Shown: positions 21,964 through 35,415, numbered from the stretch's first letter. The stretch: DNA of 64,000 nt from Anaeramoeba flamelloides (GCA_027625915.1 JANTQA010000051.1:5394501-5458500); one strand, 5' to 3'. Numbers and translations: made by a program. The notes: generated by a model from the sequence alone, not told the origin.

Positions 21964-24489
21964 TCAAAATTTGTTTTTAATTGATTTAGGTGATTGTTTA
22001 ACATTTTGAAAAGGATTTTTTTTTTTTTTTTACTTTGATGATTTTAGTCCAGAGTAAAAAAAAAAAAAAAACACAATTTTTAACTTTCTTTTTTTTATAT
22101 TCTTTATTTAATTTGTTTAGTATTTTTTTTAAATATGCTATATTATTCAATTAAAAAAAAAAATATTCTAAAAAAAAAAAAAAAAAAAAATAGATTATAT
22201 AAATTATTTCCTTACTAATTTTTGAAGCTCAATATAATTTTTCTTCCCAAAAATGTCCAGTGAAAAAAATATCCTTTGGGAACAAAACTTGATCAAAATT
22301 AGTGAAAATTTATTTTTTATCTTTTACAAATTTTTCCTATTAAAAAATCTAATCGATTTTTTAAGGTAATTTGAGAATAATAATTTGGATTTAATTTTAA
22401 TAAAAAATCTTCTATTTTTTATTTTTTATTTTTTATTTATTTTTATTTTTATTTTTATTTATATTTTTTGAACCGAAATAAAAATATTAGCGTTATTACT
22501 TACAATTATATAATTATCAAATTTACAGTTTTAAATTCTTGTTTAATATTCTGACAATTTGGATAATCGATGTAATATCTTTTTGTAAAATACATAAAAA
22601 GTATCTAACCCACTTTTAACTATCAATTGTATTTATCTCAAGATAGAGTTAAGTTGATTATTTTTGAAAGTTATTTTTTTTTGTAGTTTTTGTGATTTTA
22701 TTATTGTTCCATCTTTTGTAAAAAATATTTTATTTTTATTTTTATTTTTGAAAAGTTTGTCTAAACATCAAAAATACTCCATTTTTTTATTATTAAACAA
22801 ATCACTCCACATCTCAAAATATTTAGTAATTTTCATAAGAGAATGAAATAAAATATTTTAACAACGCATTGAAAATTTGGTATTTTCTATTGACTTTCAT
22901 TTAATAGTATTGTAGATTTTTTTTTATTAGAAATTGATGTTTTATAATGGAAAAATTCCGTAATTGAATTTAAAAAACACTACTATTGCTTTTCATTATA
23001 TAAAATTTGGTAATTTTTATAATAAATATTTTTTAAATATACATTATTTGCCCAATTTGCTCAAACCATATTAATATAATATTCTATTTTATTAATTATT
23101 TCTAATTTCTGATTTTTTGACTTTTGTTTATCTAGGCATAAAATAAATGATATTATTTAAAAAGAGACCATAGATTAAAAATTATTTTTGAAAATTTATG
23201 GATTGATTTGTGTAGATACTTTTATCTTTTACAAAGACTTTTTTGAAATTTTTGCTAACAAAAAAATTCAAAAAAAAAAACATTGGTTACAAAGATTATT
23301 ATTTTCTTTTAATAATAAATAAATATTTTTTTTTATTAAAAAATTTAAGGTTGATTATTTTATTTATAAAAATAGTTTTTGATGGTTTAATTACAAGGTA
23401 ATAAAATAACTTATTTTACTATTTTTTTTGTTTGTTCAATTATTATCTATTGTTTAAATAAAATTTTTAATATATTATTCATATTATCTTTTAATTTTGG
23501 CCTAAATAAACTAATTTCATTTTTCTCTTGATTTAATATTTATTAAAAATTTAATTTAAAAAAATAAAAAAAATTCTCAGTAATATCTCTTTTTAGTTTA
23601 TTCTACTTCTCAGAATAAAATCAAATAAAAATTTTACAATTATAAATAATAAATTATAATAATCAAATTTAAATAGCTTTCATTGTGATAAATCATCTTA
23701 TTTAAAAATTTAATGAAAATATAAAAAACCCTTAAAAATATAAAATATCAATTATTTGTTTTTTTTTCACAGAAAAAACAAATTCAACTATAGAACTTAT
23801 TAATTTTTGAATTCTATTTTAACTATTTATTATAATTAAAATATGGACGAAAGAATAAAAAAGAAAAAAGAAAAAAGAAAATAAATTTCGAACTAATCAA
23901 TATTTTTTTTATATAAAGAACAGTTTCAAATCACTTTTTTCTTTTTATTAAATAAAAAAATTGAGAAAAATAACCAAAAACCAAGAAATTAAAAAATCTA
24001 ACAAAATACCTATTTAAAAGCTGGGAAATCCTATTTGTAACCTAAATAAATAGTTTTTAATATGATTATTTTTATTAAATAATTGTTGACCCAATTTTAA
24101 TTTTCTCAAAGTGTTAGTAATAACTCAAGGATTACATTTATAAAAGATAATTTATTATTTTATCTCAATTTTTTAAAGTTTTTCAAATAAATTAAACATA
24201 TTCAAATAAATAATACTAATAAAGAACAAAAAGACTACATATACCCAAAGAAACAATTTTAATACTAATTCTCTTTATATACTTTTGATAATTGAAAAAA
24301 AGAATATTATATAAATTTTAAGATATTTTATAAATATTTGTAAATAAAATATTTTATTATTTTTTTCTATCTTCCAGAATGGTTAAAATTTCATTTATTT
24401 TTCTTGAATTTTTAAAATAGTATTAAAGGTTACAATATTGTTTGTTCTTACAAAATATTAATAAATTACTAAAAGTGGGATTTCTTTCA

Positions 24490-24658
24490 GGGACTAATCT
24501 CTAGTAAATTTTTAAACCTAAATTTAATAGAGATAGAGAACATTTTTTGTCAATTACTTTGCTTTGAAAACACTGTTTATTTCAACATTAAACATATTTC
24601 TAGATAAGGAATCTTTAATAAAAAATTTATCAAAAAAAAAATAATAGAGACTAGTCCC
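24490..24658 (-). repeat. Short inverted-repeat element, family A, copy 2
   Basis: It has the same GGGACTA...TAGTCCC ends and interior as 2161-2336, inverted. Shared interior landmarks are TTTAATATTGAAAATAAAC and TTGACAAAAAATTTTC-type blocks, in reverse complement. Confidence 0.75.
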
Positions 24659-24859
24659 TTAAAATAGAGAAGCTTTGCAAATTTTTCTTTTGGTTTTTTT
24701 TCTATCGAAAAATACAAACCAAAAGGATCAAGATCTTTTTCTGAAAATTTAATTTGGGAAAAATAAACTTCTTTTAAAAAAATGATAAAATATTTCTCTT
24801 TTGATGATAATTATAGTTACTTAATCTGGTTTACAGTCAGTTTTGCTTATAATCACTAT

Positions 24860-24999
24860 CTTTCAACCAAATTTAAGGCACAAAAAAATCTCAACTTTAA
24901 GGCACAATTTTAAGATTTTTTTTACAACATATTTTTGCTGGAATCTGAATGTTGTGCCTTAATTTGAGATTTTTATTGTTCCTTCATTTTAGTTGAAAG
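24860..24999. repeat. 140-bp foldback element
   Basis: CTTTCAACCAAATTTAAGGC and the following bases return in reverse complement as GCCTTAATTTGAG...AGTTGAAAG. The arms are about 48 bp with a few mismatches. No second copy was noticed. Confidence 0.7.
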
Positions 25000-26425
25000 T
25001 TTGAACCTTAAAAGTGGAACTGAAGGTAATGATAACTTTTTGTAAAGAATTACTCTATTCCTTTTTAGAAATTAAAATAAAACAGAGTTCCGAGTAACTT
25101 AATTATTTTTTTGGATTTATGAGAAAGTTCGAAATAAAATTAGTTAACCCAAAGAAGTAAAATTCTTTCTTTTTCCTCTTTAAAAAGTGTAATTACTGTT
25201 TCAAGATCCCAAAAAAACCTGTTATCAAATCATAAAAAAAATGTCTCAAAATAAATCCCCTTCTTTTTCTTCATTGTGTAACAATTAAGAATCTAATTCT
25301 TGGTTAAGAGTACACATGATTTTACACATTTTCTGAATATTAATATGTTGATTTTTGAGGATAATGTTAAATTATAAATGGAATATATTTAACAAATTTA
25401 ACATAAATTTTTCCACTTTTTTGGAAATTTTACTTTTTTGAACTTTGAACAATTTTCTTCTAAAAATTACATTAGCTTTTAAAATAACAAAATTCGACAT
25501 ATATCTTGTATTTGATTGATTTCATGGAATAACCATAGAACTTTATCAAACCAATACCGTGTTTACTTATTGATTATTGTCAGTTTTTTGTCTCATTTAA
25601 TGTTTTAGTGATTTTCTACAAACGAAATACATCTTTTAATTTCATTCAAAGCTTTTCAGTATGTTTGGATGGGTTATTTTAATTAAATTAATTAAAAATA
25701 TTAATCATTTATTAGGCTCATTAAAAAAAATTATTCTGACTGAAAGGAACACCGTAGTTTTCCAAAAGCTGATTTTTAACTTCCAAAATAGTAAAACCTT
25801 GATTTTCAAATATTTACTAAAGTGTAAAAAATATTATAAACAGAAATTTTTCCAAATTACACCTCATAAATAGGTGTTATTTTTGTAGAAGGTCCTTATT
25901 CGAAGATCAAGATCAAACAGAATATTGAATAATTCTCTCTCTTACTCTTAAACACGACACAACCAAAAAGTTAAATTAACTAATTTGCTAATTTACAAAA
26001 GAATTCAACTATTACACCAACTAAAACACTAATATTTCAGATGAAATAGAAATAGGAACAATTTTAAATCTATTTTGCTACGAATCAAAAACTATTTATT
26101 TTTAAATTTTTTTTCGCTTTTCCATTTGGAATTCTGAAAGACTGATCTTGTTCAATTAACGAAACAACTCTAGCAGCAAAAAGGTCAAATTGTTAATTTG
26201 AAAATTTGCATGTTTATTTTACAAAACTAAATCAAGAACTATTTTGACATTACTGAACGATAACAAATCATAAGATTAATAAAAGAAGATTATTTTAAAA
26301 AAAAATTTACAAAAATAGTTCATAAAAGTGTTTTTCCTTTTCGAAATAATTTATTCGTTTTTTTTAAATATTATATTTTTTATTTCAATTAAAATAAAAT
26401 TACCTATAAAATATCAAACGACACC

Positions 26426-27130
26426 ATGAATTGTCAAAAATCAGAGGAGCACTTATTATTTGAAGTTAGTTTAGCCTTAATTTCACTCAAAGAAAAGTAT
26501 AAACAAGAAAAATTCTTTCGGCGTATAATGGAAAGAACACAATTTGTGCCAGTAAATCGAAATAATTCTACCAACCATCAAAATTTACTGGATCGTAAAG
26601 TGTTTACAAAACACCACAATCTTCAAAGAAATCAAGAACAGATAAAGCAGAACAAAAAAAAGCCATATATGGGTGATAATTCTCAAGATCAAGATCAAGA
26701 ACAAACAAAAAGATCCCAAAGTAAAAAGAACAACCAACCGAACAAGAAGGATTCTGAAATCAATTTTAAAAGAATCACCCTTGATAAATTACAAGAATTT
26801 GTACTTACAAAGCCAAGACCACCCTGGTCGTCAAGACTTGAATGTTTTTACCGATACAACCCAAAACTTATTGTTGGTTGGAAAACTGGATTTGCAGATA
26901 CAGCAATTCATTTGAATTCAAATGAAAGGTCAGAGAAGGTGATCATATCAAAAGAACTCTTTACAATTTTTTCAGATTTAACGAAAAGGAAAAATAGCAA
27001 AAGGGCTTTCTTAAGAGTTTACAAAAGCTCTCAACGAGGTGTAGAAGAATTTTTTAGAAAAGTTGGGTATGTTAAAACAACTAATTATTCAAGGGATCAA
27101 GTAGTGTTTAGAATAAAAGAGGCTAAATGA
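26426..27130 (+). CDS. Unrecognised basic protein, 234 residues
   Basis: A single open frame from ATG to TGA with coding-like composition, clearly above the flanks. Residues 1-60 are mixed. About 60-115 is low-complexity Q/K/N/D. About 118-230 looks like a folded basic domain (PRPPWSSRLECFYRYNPKL, then VGWKTGFADTA, then SKRAFLRVYKSSQRGVEEFF). No signal peptide, membrane segment or known catalytic motif is visible. I do not recognise the family. The basic, Lys/Arg-rich C-terminus would suit nucleic-acid binding, but that is only a guess. No introns are needed. Confidence 0.65.
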   Translation: MNCQKSEEHLLFEVSLALISLKEKYKQEKFFRRIMERTQFVPVNRNNSTNHQNLLDRKVFTKHHNLQRNQEQIKQNKKKPYMGDNSQDQDQEQTKRSQSKKNNQPNKKDSEINFKRITLDKLQEFVLTKPRPPWSSRLECFYRYNPKLIVGWKTGFADTAIHLNSNERSEKVIISKELFTIFSDLTKRKNSKRAFLRVYKSSQRGVEEFFRKVGYVKTTNYSRDQVVFRIKEAK

Positions 27131-28883
27131 ATATTGATTGTTATTTTTTTCTTTTTCTTTTTAAAATTTAATTGTTTATAAAAATATAAAGTGCCCTGGC
27201 CGAATATTAAACCGAGGTTAAATTATTAGAATAAGATTTGGATCTTATTTATACTCTTTTTGTGATAAATATAGATTGTTTTAAAAAAAAATGATTTTTC
27301 GTTTTTTATTTTTTAAATTTTGAGAGCCTGAGTGACATACAAAGTTTGTTTTTTTATATTTTTCGACCATTTGAAATTTTAGAATAATGACATTTCTGAA
27401 AATAAGAATCTATAAACTTTGTTTCAATTAAAAGTGTCCCAAATTTTTTTCCAAATATCAATTATTTTTAATAAAAGGACCTTTGAAGAGTTAAGAAAAA
27501 AAAGTAGAATAATATCTCTCAAAGAATAGTTGATACCGATGTCTGAAAGAAAACTCAAAAATCAATAGATTTTCTTAAAAATTACAAAACTATAATTCTA
27601 CAGGAACCATTATGAAATTAAAAAAAACAAGAAGATTCATTTTGATCTCCAACTGAATATCCTAAGAAAATTCCTATAGAACTCAAGTTAATTTCTACTG
27701 AATCATTTTTATACTTTCAGTAATGATTAGAATAACCCTCTTTTACCAAGTAATAAATAATCTTTTAAAAAAAATATTTATTAGTGAATTACAATATCAA
27801 AAAAAAAAAAAAATGGGAAAAAAAAACTAAAATGTGCAAAAATGCCAAAAAAAATGAGTTCAATTGTGTAAAATCCAAAATAAAATTTTCTTCTCATATC
27901 GATTCACAAACCCTTTAAAAACATGAAATTCACTAATCACAACTCAGACCATTTGATGGGAAAATATTTTAATTTCATCTAAAAATCAATTGTAACAAAA
28001 AAAAAAAAACTTGTAAAAAAGAGAAAACCTCTTTGCACTTGTGCAACCGAATTTTATATTTTTAAAATTCCAAAATATTAATTATAAAAATACTAAATAT
28101 TAATTTCAAGTTATAAAAATTATATTTTAATTATTTTAATTTTTTCTTAATTAAAAAAGAAATTAGAGTTTTTTGGAAATGTACCATGGATTTTGATTAA
28201 TATTAAAAATTACTCTAAATTTGTAAAAGTGACTTTTTCAGACCAAAAAAAAAATAAGAATATTTTCCGATCGAATCAATGTGGATTTAAAAAAAAAAAA
28301 AACTATAAAAATAAATGATTCATCAACTCCTTTAAAAAAGGGAAATAATAACCCAGCTTTCAATTATCCACTTTTCAAAATGATTTAATTTTGAAATAAA
28401 TAATTTTATAAAAAAAATTCAATTATTTATAATAATATATATTTTTTATTCCTGTCATTTTCCAATTAAGAAATAAAATTTTTTCTTTCGGTTTCTCTAA
28501 TGTTAATCCAACCATTGTATCAACTGCAAAAAAACCACAACCTTCACAAGATCATTTGATGATGATAATCTTGAGTTTTTTTAATTTTATCTCTTTATTT
28601 TTGAAACATTCAAATACAATTTATTTTTTTTTAACTAAAAAATTACAAGAAGAAAAACCTTAGTAGTTGTTGTAGTTATATTTAATTATTTTTTGACAAG
28701 ATCTTGGGGGTTTTCAACGAATAGTGGTTCTAATAGTTTTGGAAACTTGATTGAAAATGTTTCAAATAAACAATTGGATAAAGACAGTATTCTGCAAACT
28801 TAATTGTTTTCAATATTCCCCTTAGAGAAATTTAGATTATCATCTAAAAAATCTAAAAAATATCCTAGAAATGATTTTCTTAA

Positions 28884-29056
28884 GGGACTAGATTCTATTA
28901 TTTTTTTTTTTTTTGACCAATTTCTATATTGGATTCCTTATCTCGAAATATATTTAATATTGAAAATAAACCGGGGTTTTCAAATCTAAGTAATTGACAA
29001 AAAATTTTCTCAATCTCTAAATAATTGAGGTTTAAGTATTTAATAGCGATTCGTCC
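28884..29056 (+). repeat. Short inverted-repeat element, family A, copy 3
   Basis: It begins GGGACTAGATTCTATTATT and shares the interior of copy 1 in order (GACCAATTTCTA, ATATTTAATATTGAAAATAA, AATTGACAAAAAATTTTC). Its right end (CGATTCGTCCG) is more diverged than in the other copies. Confidence 0.75.
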
Positions 29057-29229
29057 GTAAAATTAAAAATCTTCAAGAATTTAGTTAATAAAGTTGAATA
29101 TAGATATAAGAGCCATTTTTTAAATTTATTTTTCAAAATATATGTTATTTAGTAATCAAATTTCTGAGAAATACATCGTGTGTATTTTTATGATTTGTTT
29201 TTTATTTGGATTTTTTGTTAAAAATTATA

Positions 29230-29692
29230 ACTGTTGAGAGAAAAATGTTGGAAATAGAAAAATGGTTGGATAACATTTTTAATTGGGAACATTAGTAAAA
29301 ATGAAAAACAAATCCTATTGATAACTAGGTGGATTTTATATAAATCCAGGTTTAAAGGTGTTAAAAGAGCATTAATATGGGGTATTTGTAGAATACTCAT
29401 TTGAATGGATTGATAACTAAAGTAGATCATGCTATTTTAACAAAAATCCAAGTTGTAGTTAAAGTTTACTATTAATTCTGAAAATGGTAATTTTTAAACT
29501 TGATTTAGATTATTATTGATAAGGTTTTGAAAAAGTAGAATTACATTAGTCATTTTTCTAATAAGTATATTATTGTTATTTTCTTTATTTATTTCACAAA
29601 CGATTGAAATTAAAAACCAATTTCAGTAATGTTCCCAATTAAAAATGGTTTCCAACTATTTTTCTCTTTTTAAAGATTTTTCTCTCAACAGT
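29230..29692. repeat. Foldback family B, copy 1
   Basis: Arms of about 70 bp run from ACTGTTGAGAGAAAAAT through TTTTTAATTGGGAACATTA. They return as TAATGTTCCCAATTAAAAA and end TTTCTCTCAACAGT. The core also bounds 37120-37554. The interior of about 320 bp has no convincing coding frame. It ends about 330 bp upstream of the DsbA-like gene. Confidence 0.8.
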
Positions 29693-30021
29693 AAGTAATG
29701 ATAAAGATTCAAATTTAACATTTGTGTCAAATAGAAGGACAATTATTGTTTTCAATTAGGTTTGTTTTGGGCTTAGTCCCTGAAACCAGAATAAAAAAAA
29801 CAATTGTAGTTTTACCCCTACATATTATTTTTAATATAATAAAAAATATGGGGTAAAAAACAAACTTGTATTGAAAAATAGATCAACTTATCAAAAAGAC
29901 CTTTGAAAAAAAAAAACAAGTCACTTACAACCAGGAAAAAGAATTTTAAAGTTGAAGAAAATGTTCACAAAAGTCACTGACAAAAACTCTCATTTTTTCT
30001 CATTTTTCTCTTAATCCTATC

Positions 30022-30807
30022 ATGAAATTGTGTTTTACCCTTATTTTGTTGACTCTTTTTCTAATTTCCTCTTGCGATCTTATCCCTAATAGATACGAGG
30101 GAAAACGTTTAGGTTCACCATCTGCGATAATTATGATTGAAATGTATGGTGATCTCTTATGTCCCGACTGTGCCACAGCATGGCCTATTGTAAAAGTAAA
30201 GAAAAAATGATCCACCCAAAAACAAAAAACAAAATATCTGTTAATTAAAAGGAAAAAAAAAATAAACTTCTTTCTTTCTTTCTTTTTTTTTTTTTTTTTA
30301 CTCTTTGTAATACCCTTTTTGTTAACATTTTTACACCCAATTAAATTTTAGCAAGTGTTGTCCGAATATTCAAAAGATGTTGTTTTCTATTTCCATACTT
30401 TCCCTCTTCCATACCACACAGCCAGTTTCCATGTCAGTCAAGCAACAAATGTTATGGTAAACTTAACAAATGGTGATCTTACATATTTCTGGCGTTATTT
30501 GGATGACTTGTATCTTCACAACGTCCAACAAAACTATTGGAATAACAAAATAGCAGACTCGACCGATAATGAAGTTGTTGAGAGTATTTGTAAATTCATT
30601 TCAGACAATTATCCTTATGATTACCAAAAGCTTCTTGACGGGATGAGCAATCCAAACCGTGATTGGGACACACGCGTTGCATGGAAATTTGCTTGTGCCC
30701 ATGGCGTTTATGGTACACCCACTTTCTGGATTAATGGAATGGTGACTTCCCTAGGAACAACATCAACACTCGAAGACTGGAAGGGTGTCATTGATCCTTT
30801 AATTTAA
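30022..30807 (+). CDS. Secreted DsbA-like thioredoxin-fold protein, two exons
   Basis: Exons 30022-30195 and 30352-30807 (156-bp intron, GTAAAG donor, TTTTAG acceptor) give 209 residues. Residues 1-18 are a signal peptide. The redox motif CPDC (Cys47, Cys50) follows the first strand (IEMYGDLLCPDC). The helical insert of DsbA/2-hydroxychromene-isomerase-like thioredoxins comes next, then the cis-proline loop GVYGTPTFWING with Pro181. The family catalyses thiol-disulfide exchange, and the signal peptide places it in the secretory pathway or outside the cell. No ER-retention signal is seen at the C-terminus (DPLI), so lysosomal or secreted use is more likely than ER folding. The intron contains a CTTT microsatellite. 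Its precise partner is unknown. Confidence 0.87.
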
Positions 30808-31244
30808 ACCCTTGACAAAGATCATATTAAGATTGATCGATTTGATAAAAATATTGAATATTTCAAAGATTTAAAGCTAGAAGGGCTGCTTCACAGGAAT
30901 AGAATTAAACCTTTGAATTACAAAAATAAATTTAAATTTGAAACTTGAATGAAATAAGTTTCGCTTTACTTTTATTTGGGATCAATTCTTTTTTTGCTTT
31001 TCAATACTGTGAAATTCTAATTTGAAAAGTATTTAATTTCCTCACAAATGTTCAATAAGGAAGAGAAAAAAATCAGAGACAACTTTCGTTTTTAATTGAT
31101 ATGAAAAGAACTTTTTCTTTTTTCTTTTTTCTACTTATTGTGATGAAACAAGACTTTGAGAAATTGAGATTATTCATTCAGAAAAAAAAGTGTCAAATTT
31201 TTTTTTTTATTATTTAACGGAGGGATTGTTAGTACCTCTTATTT

Positions 31245-31620
31245 GCCTTTATGTTTTTTTTTATTTGAGAAATAAACCGAAAATTTATTTAATTTTATGT
31301 TTATTTCTCAAATTAAAAAAAACTGCCGTTAGATTTTCTTGAGTTTTCCTATTATTTGAAAAATCAATAGATTTTTGTTCAGTTTTTTTGAGTTTTCTAT
31401 TTATATGTGTATGGTTCTAGGTTTTTTGAGGTTTTCCAGAATTTAAAAGAATTGAGTAAAATCTTTGTTTCTCTATTCTTTTGAATCCTCGAAAAGTGCT
31501 GTTAGGCTTTCTTGAGTTTTCTGTTTATTTGTTAAGTATTCTAGGTTTTTTTTTACTTTTTGAAATAAACCGAAAACCTCAAAAAAACGTAGAAAACTTA
31601 ACAAAAAAACATAAAATCTC
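31245..31620. repeat. Compound-hairpin repeat, cluster 3
   Basis: It has a palindrome around TTGAGAAATAAACCGAAAAT and its return, then a GTTAG..TTTTC spacer, then the CCAGAATTTAAAAGAATTGAG-type palindrome. The parts occur in the same order as in the cluster at 12290. Confidence 0.65.
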
Positions 31621-31779
31621 AAGAAACCCTAGGTACTCGACGATACTTGACTACATTTACAGAATTCCTAAATTTTTGTTTAAAAATATTAATAAAGACT
31701 CAATAATTCGTCTATTACACACTGGCGAGAATAAATATGTTGAGTATTTTTTTATGATAATATTAAAAATTTATGATTT

Positions 31780-32020
31780 TTTAATATATTAGATATATTA
31801 ATTTTTTTTAATTCACATATCCAAAATTTACGATTATTTTCATAGGCTGGGTAGTTACAGAGAAAATGAACCAAATATTCACTGATATCAATTTTTTTTG
31901 ATTTTTTGCATAATTTTGATTTATTTTTGTTCAGAACATAAGAATATTTGTTTAGATAATTTGTAAAATTCCTGAGTGTAAAAATCAAAGTAGTGTCCTT
32001 CCATTTTAAATATCTTTTGT
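31780..32020 (-). mobile_element. LINE C-terminal fragment, third copy
   Basis: Read on the minus strand it gives KRYLKWK, RNFTNYLNKYSYVLNKNKS, HFLCNYPAYENNRKFWICEL and INISNILKN. It is clearly the same family as 11435-12290. It is truncated at both ends and no poly-A was seen. It sits exactly between two hairpin clusters. Confidence 0.75.
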
Positions 32021-32024
32021 CATT

Positions 32025-32240
32025 AGGTTTTCAAGAATTTAAAAAATTGAGTAAAACCATAGATTTTTTTATCTATTCTTATAATGTCTGAAAAACCGCC
32101 TTTTACTTTTTTTTTTAATTTGAGAAATAAAAGGAAATTTTCAAAAATTTATTTTAATTTCTTAAATTAAAAAAATTGTTCTTCCTTTTTCTTGAATTTT
32201 ATGGTATTTACAAAATCAATAGATTTTACAAATAAAACAA
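32025..32240. repeat. Compound-hairpin repeat, cluster 4
   Basis: A degenerate CAAGAATTTAAAAAATTGAG palindrome is followed by a TTTGAGAAATAAAAGGAAAT / ATTTTAATTTCTTAAATT palindrome. It has the same two-part design as the other clusters. Confidence 0.6.
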
Positions 32241-35200
32241 AAAATATCTAATTCGGGTTTATGTAGTATAGTTAATTACATGCAGATTTTAAGGATAACT
32301 CATTTTTTTTTTTTTTTTTTTGAGTAATATGTAAATTATAAATGAGCTATGTGGTAATTTTTCCCATTTTTATTTGAAATTTTTACTTTTTTAAAATGCT
32401 TGAGGATTAAATGATAAAATAAAAGGATAAAAAGAATAAATCAAAAGATGATGTTTATTTTAGAAAGTAATATTGTTAAAAAAGAAAATTTGAAAAATTT
32501 GGGTTAACTGAGAAATTTTTCTTCAAAAAATAGAGTCAAATTCTGATTTATTTATTTTTCTTGGAAGCATAAAAATATTAATATTTTTTTTATTTATTTC
32601 TGGGGTTAGCAAGTCTACACACGTTATTTTAATAGAGATAAAACAGTGTTAGGTGTGTAAAGTGTATTTTTATCAAATTTTATATTGAAATAAAAAAAAA
32701 ATCATCAAAACTAACTTACATTTTCTTGGCTTTATTCTAATATTATTACCATTAAAAGTATAATCTAAAAATTTTCTATTTATAATTCTTATAAGTAAAA
32801 TATGATACAATCACTATATTTACCCAGTTTTAGTTCTAATTTTATATTGAAAAAACTTTATTTGAAAAATTTTTGATCAAACACATTACTTTCCTATTTC
32901 AGAAGAATTTCCAAATTGAATTGATAAATTCCTATTTTTAATTTACTTTTTTCATATTTTGTTAAAAAATAGGATTTTTTTTGAATTCTTCTTCAGTAAT
33001 TATGATTTATTGGGTATATTTGTTTGATTCGATAATTATTAAGTTTTGATTTTATTGGAAAACTAAAAATAATTCTGATTTCTAATTGAATTTTTTTCTA
33101 AAATTTTCTTTTATTTGGGGTTGAATCTTATGTAATTGTTTTTTCATTTTGAGAATTAAATACTTTTACTTAGTATTTGGTTCATTATTCTTTGTTTTGG
33201 CTTTGTTTGATATTAATATTTGAAAATTGAATTTTTAAAACGTATTTATAAAAAAAAAGTTTTGTACGAACATATAAAAATAAATAGTAATTGGACAAGA
33301 AATTTAAAGTTAACTTTTATTTGAGAACATTCTAATAAAGGATAAAAAAGAAGTAATATCACCCAAAAGTAACCTTTATTAATTTTTTTTTCATTCTTGA
33401 TTTCAACAAATTTCTTGGGAAAGGTATAATTTCTTTTTTGGGTATTCAAAAGAGAAAATATATGTGTAACATATTTACCTTTCTGTTCTTCTTTTTTTGT
33501 TTACTCTTTGATTAATTTCACTCATTCGTATAAACACATCTCTAGATCCAATACTAAATTTAATAAAACGAAAAATTTAATCAAAAAAAATGTTCAAAAA
33601 ATTGAAAAATTTAAGATTCAACACTTGTTTTCCTTGATTATTTTCACAAATAGAACCTTGAATGATATTTTGATTTTAAAGTTTCAATGTCCAATTGAAC
33701 ATTTAACAAACCCTTTTCTGTGGGGGTTTCACAACTAAAAAATTTAAAAATGTTAAATGAAACTACTACCTCAACATTATTTTTAAAATTAAATAAAAAT
33801 TCAATGAACTCTAAGTGTTATTTTTTACTTTCAAAAAGAGATAATTGTCTTTGATTTATTTTGAATTAAGTTATCAAAGAAAGATAATTCCAAAATAATT
33901 ATATAATAATTAAAAAAAACTTACAATGAAAAAATTATTAAAAAAAATTAATTCAAAATATCTTATTGATTGGATCTCTATGACTTTAATTATCATTTTA
34001 TTTTTTTTTATGATAGGAAAATGAGTACTTTTTTGTTTTTTATATAATTTTTCACAATAGAATGTTGCTTCCATATATCAGTACTCTACGAAAACTGGGC
34101 AAACTTTTAATGTAATTTATTGGTTACACAATTTACTTGTAAATATTCGATATGACTAGTGTCGAAAAATTCTGATTGACCAAAAAAGCCAGAAAAGAAG
34201 ATATTTCAGTTAATTCAAAATTTTATTTTCCATTTTTTTTGAAAAAGAAAACAATAAAATTCATTTGATTTAATACGTTATAAATAATTTTTTATCCCTT
34301 ATATTACCATTTTCATCATTATTATACAATATCCATTCTTTGTTGCCAGGAAATATACATGGATTTTATTTTCTTTTTGAGATAATTCTTTTGGTTAATC
34401 TAAAAAAACTGATATATTTAACATATTGAAAAACGTTAATATTTATGTAATCAGGATATTTATAACTATTAAAGTTTTAAAGTCATTACATATTTTACTC
34501 AGTAACTGTGTTTTTGTTATAATATAAAATTTGATTTTTCAAAATAAGATTTTCTTGAAGATCTTTGGGAATTAGTTAATTACATCCCTAAAATTCAATA
34601 AGCAATTTTCGTTAATACAAAAATAATTTAAATTGTTATAATGATTCTTTTGAATAAAGATCAATCAATTTGTTCAAAAAATTTTTCAAAAATTAAAATT
34701 TTTATGCAATTTTTTTTCCATTGTTTGATAACAAGAAAACAACTTTTTACAAAACTTGGTGGAATAAAAATAAGTAGCTTAATAGATCTCAATTTCATTA
34801 TTAAAATTTTGATAAGTTTCTACCAAATATTCATTTATATATAAAACCATCACCTCAATTAGTTTTATTGGCTGAGATTTAAATTGAAAGATTAATCATT
34901 TAAAAAAAATAAAAAATTTTTTTTTTAAAATCAAAACTTTCCAACATAAAACCAAAAATATATTTTCCCATTTTCAAGAATTAACCTTACTTGTTAATAA
35001 AATTAATAGGTTATTTTTTTTCTTTTTATATTGAAAAGATGCAAATTTTGAATTTCTAAAATATAATTAAATTAATAAATTGTTGAGTTGGAGGTAAACT
35101 CATCCATTTCCATAAGCCAAAACACAAATTACAAAAAAAATTTATTTTTCAAGATCTTGACAAGATTTCATTTTATTTTTAAAAAATATTACTCCCTTAA

Positions 35201-35415
35201 ACAATTTTTTAAAAGTTAATTGATAAGTAAAAGAAAATAAATAATAAAAAATTAAAATGCCAATAATAATTAGACATTTTAACAATTATTTGGTATATAC
35301 TCTAATTTAATTTGTTAGATTTTTTTATAAAAATTTTGTCTTCAAAAACAAAAAAAAAAAAAAAAAAAAAAAGTAAAATCAAGATTTTAGGTGATTATTT
35401 TGTAGCGTCTTGAAT

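Larger units (their letters stand above)
21964..26425. other. Long A+T-rich spacer with repeats
   Basis: No gene is supported. It contains an R3-like block (23100-23210), family A copy 2 (24490-24658) and a 140-bp foldback (24860-24999). A 113-bp open segment at 22253-22365, ending in AAG/GTAATT, could be a first exon, but no partner exon was found. Confidence 0.55.
27131..30021. other. Spacer with two inverted-repeat elements
   Basis: No gene is supported. Family A copy 3 (28884-29056) and foldback family B copy 1 (29230-29692) lie here. The rest is A/T homopolymer-rich. Confidence 0.55.
30808..35415. other. Spacer with LINE fragment and hairpin clusters
   Basis: No gene is supported. Compound-hairpin clusters at 31245-31620 and 32025-32240 flank a LINE fragment at 31780-32020. 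The remainder up to the 3' end of RACK1 is A+T-rich. An A run at about 35350-35372 lies just downstream of RACK1 in its reading direction. Confidence 0.55.

Noticed and set aside
22253-22365. A possible first exon (MSSEKNILWEQNL...) with an AAG/GTAATT donor
   Set aside because: Only 38 residues, increasingly L/F/K-rich, no family match and no acceptor exon found in the following 4 kb.
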